Below, piece after piece: positions 37,277 to 37,757 of a DNA stretch of 37,757 nucleotides. Position numbers and translations under genes: made by a program. Source of the stretch: CAZYBG01 sp964645155. GTDB taxonomy: Bacteria; Pseudomonadota; Alphaproteobacteria; Rhodobacterales; Rhodobacteraceae. The stretch spans positions 1-37,757 of the forward strand of contig CAZYBG010000028.1 of NCBI GenBank assembly GCA_964645155.1, read 5' to 3'. The notes under the pieces were generated by a model. It was not told the origin of the DNA. It did not search any database and saw only the letters and a list, made by a program, of their open reading frames with translations. Numbering within the stretch: the stretch's first letter is position 1; every line of letters begins with the position of its first letter.

Positions 37277-37336
37277 ACCTTTTGCAGGCAGACGATTCTG
37301 CGCTGCGGCATTGTGTTCGACCCGCAGGAGGCCGGG

Positions 37337-37757
37337 ATGGCACTCGACACCAACGCGACCGTCGCTCGCTACGAAGCGCCGGAAAAGGACCTCTACGAGA
37401 TCGGCGAGATGCCCCCGCTCGGCTACGTGCCGCCGAAGATGTACGCGTGGTGCATCCGCCGCGAGCGCCACGGCGAGCCGGAACAGGCGTTTCAGGTCGA
37501 GGTCGTCGACACGCCGGAGATCGACAGCAACGAGGTGCTGGTGCTCGTGATGGCGGCGGGCGTCAACTACAACGGCGTCTGGGCCGGCCTCGGCGTGCCG
37601 ATCAGCCCGTTCGACGGCCACGGCGCCCCCTACCACATCGCCGGCTCCGACGCCTCGGGGATCGTCTGGGCGGTGGGTGACAAGGTCAAGCGATGGAAGG
37701 TCGGCGACGAGGTCGTGATCCACTGCAACCAGGACGACGGCGACGACGAAGAATGCA
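37337..37757 (+). CDS. ccr: Crotonyl-CoA carboxylase/reductase, N-terminal 140 residues (truncated by window edge)
   Basis: Ccr carries out the NADPH-dependent reductive carboxylation of crotonyl-CoA to ethylmalonyl-CoA, the key step of the ethylmalonyl-CoA pathway. The visible part starts MALDTNATVARY and includes KDLYEIGEMPPLGYVPPKMYAWCIRRERHG, the N-terminal signature of Ccr, then EVLVLVMAAGVNYNGVWAGLG, SPFDGHGAPYHIAGSDASGIVWAVG and VIHCNQDDGDDEEC. This is an MDR-type fold; the cofactor-binding and carboxylation domains are beyond the window. ATG 37337 has AGGAG six bases upstream. Its product feeds Ecm via an epimerase that is not in this window. Confidence 0.96.
   Translation, partial: MALDTNATVARYEAPEKDLYEIGEMPPLGYVPPKMYAWCIRRERHGEPEQAFQVEVVDTPEIDSNEVLVLVMAAGVNYNGVWAGLGVPISPFDGHGAPYHIAGSDASGIVWAVGDKVKRWKVGDEVVIHCNQDDGDDEEC

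Overview
The window is about 38 kb of very GC-rich (roughly 70 percent by eye), densely coding bacterial chromosome. Gene content points to an alphaproteobacterium of the Rhodobacterales (Rhodobacter/Rhodovulum/roseobacter type). The indicators are ethylmalonyl-CoA mutase close to crotonyl-CoA carboxylase/reductase, an HvrA-like short H-NS protein, a Rhodobacter-type porin, DUF2125 and DUF3576 proteins, a CenR/OtpR-like response regulator and PlsB-like and UbiH-like proteins. This assignment is inference from protein families. I see no rRNA, tRNA, CRISPR array, insertion sequence, prophage or integrase. The region looks like stable core chromosome with a few accessory-looking genes.

Left part (1-8,060): ftsK (cut by the window start), a class I/II aminotransferase and an amidase-signature enzyme on the minus strand; a UbiH-family flavin hydroxylase on the plus strand; then a minus-strand operon of a thioredoxin-TPR protein (CnoX-like), a LON substrate-binding-domain protein and a Trm112-like protein.

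8,060-12,420: a tightly coupled minus-strand run starting with xth (exonuclease III). It continues into a Tat-exported FAD-linked oxidase, a small four-helix membrane protein, a membrane-anchored protein of unknown function and a short hydrophobic protein. The last four genes overlap at start and stop codons. This is the best candidate in the window for an undescribed system.

12,420-17,070: a CenR-like response regulator with a textbook intrinsic terminator, divergent from ribA with an N-terminal extension, then a cytoplasmic-looking YkuD-fold L,D-transpeptidase and an amylosucrase.

17,080-25,885: a TPR-sulfotransferase coupled to a YggS-type PLP homeostasis protein, a porin with its own terminator, a DUF3576 lipoprotein, then leuS-lptE-holA with overlapping ends, and a glutathione S-transferase.

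25,860-32,610: a BaiN-like flavoprotein, an SDR coupled to a crotonase-fold protein that lacks both catalytic glutamates, a DUF2125 protein, a PmbA/TldE-like protein and a CysQ-like phosphatase.

32,610-37,757: deoD, an HvrA-like H-NS protein and ecm on the minus strand, diverging from a PlsB-like acyltransferase and the start of ccr on the plus strand. The ethylmalonyl-CoA pathway turns acetyl-CoA-derived crotonyl-CoA into ethylmalonyl-CoA (Ccr) and then methylsuccinyl-CoA (Ecm). The upstream regions of both genes share the 8-mer TTATTGCG, and the ecm promoter region carries two different inverted repeats, suggesting shared regulation.
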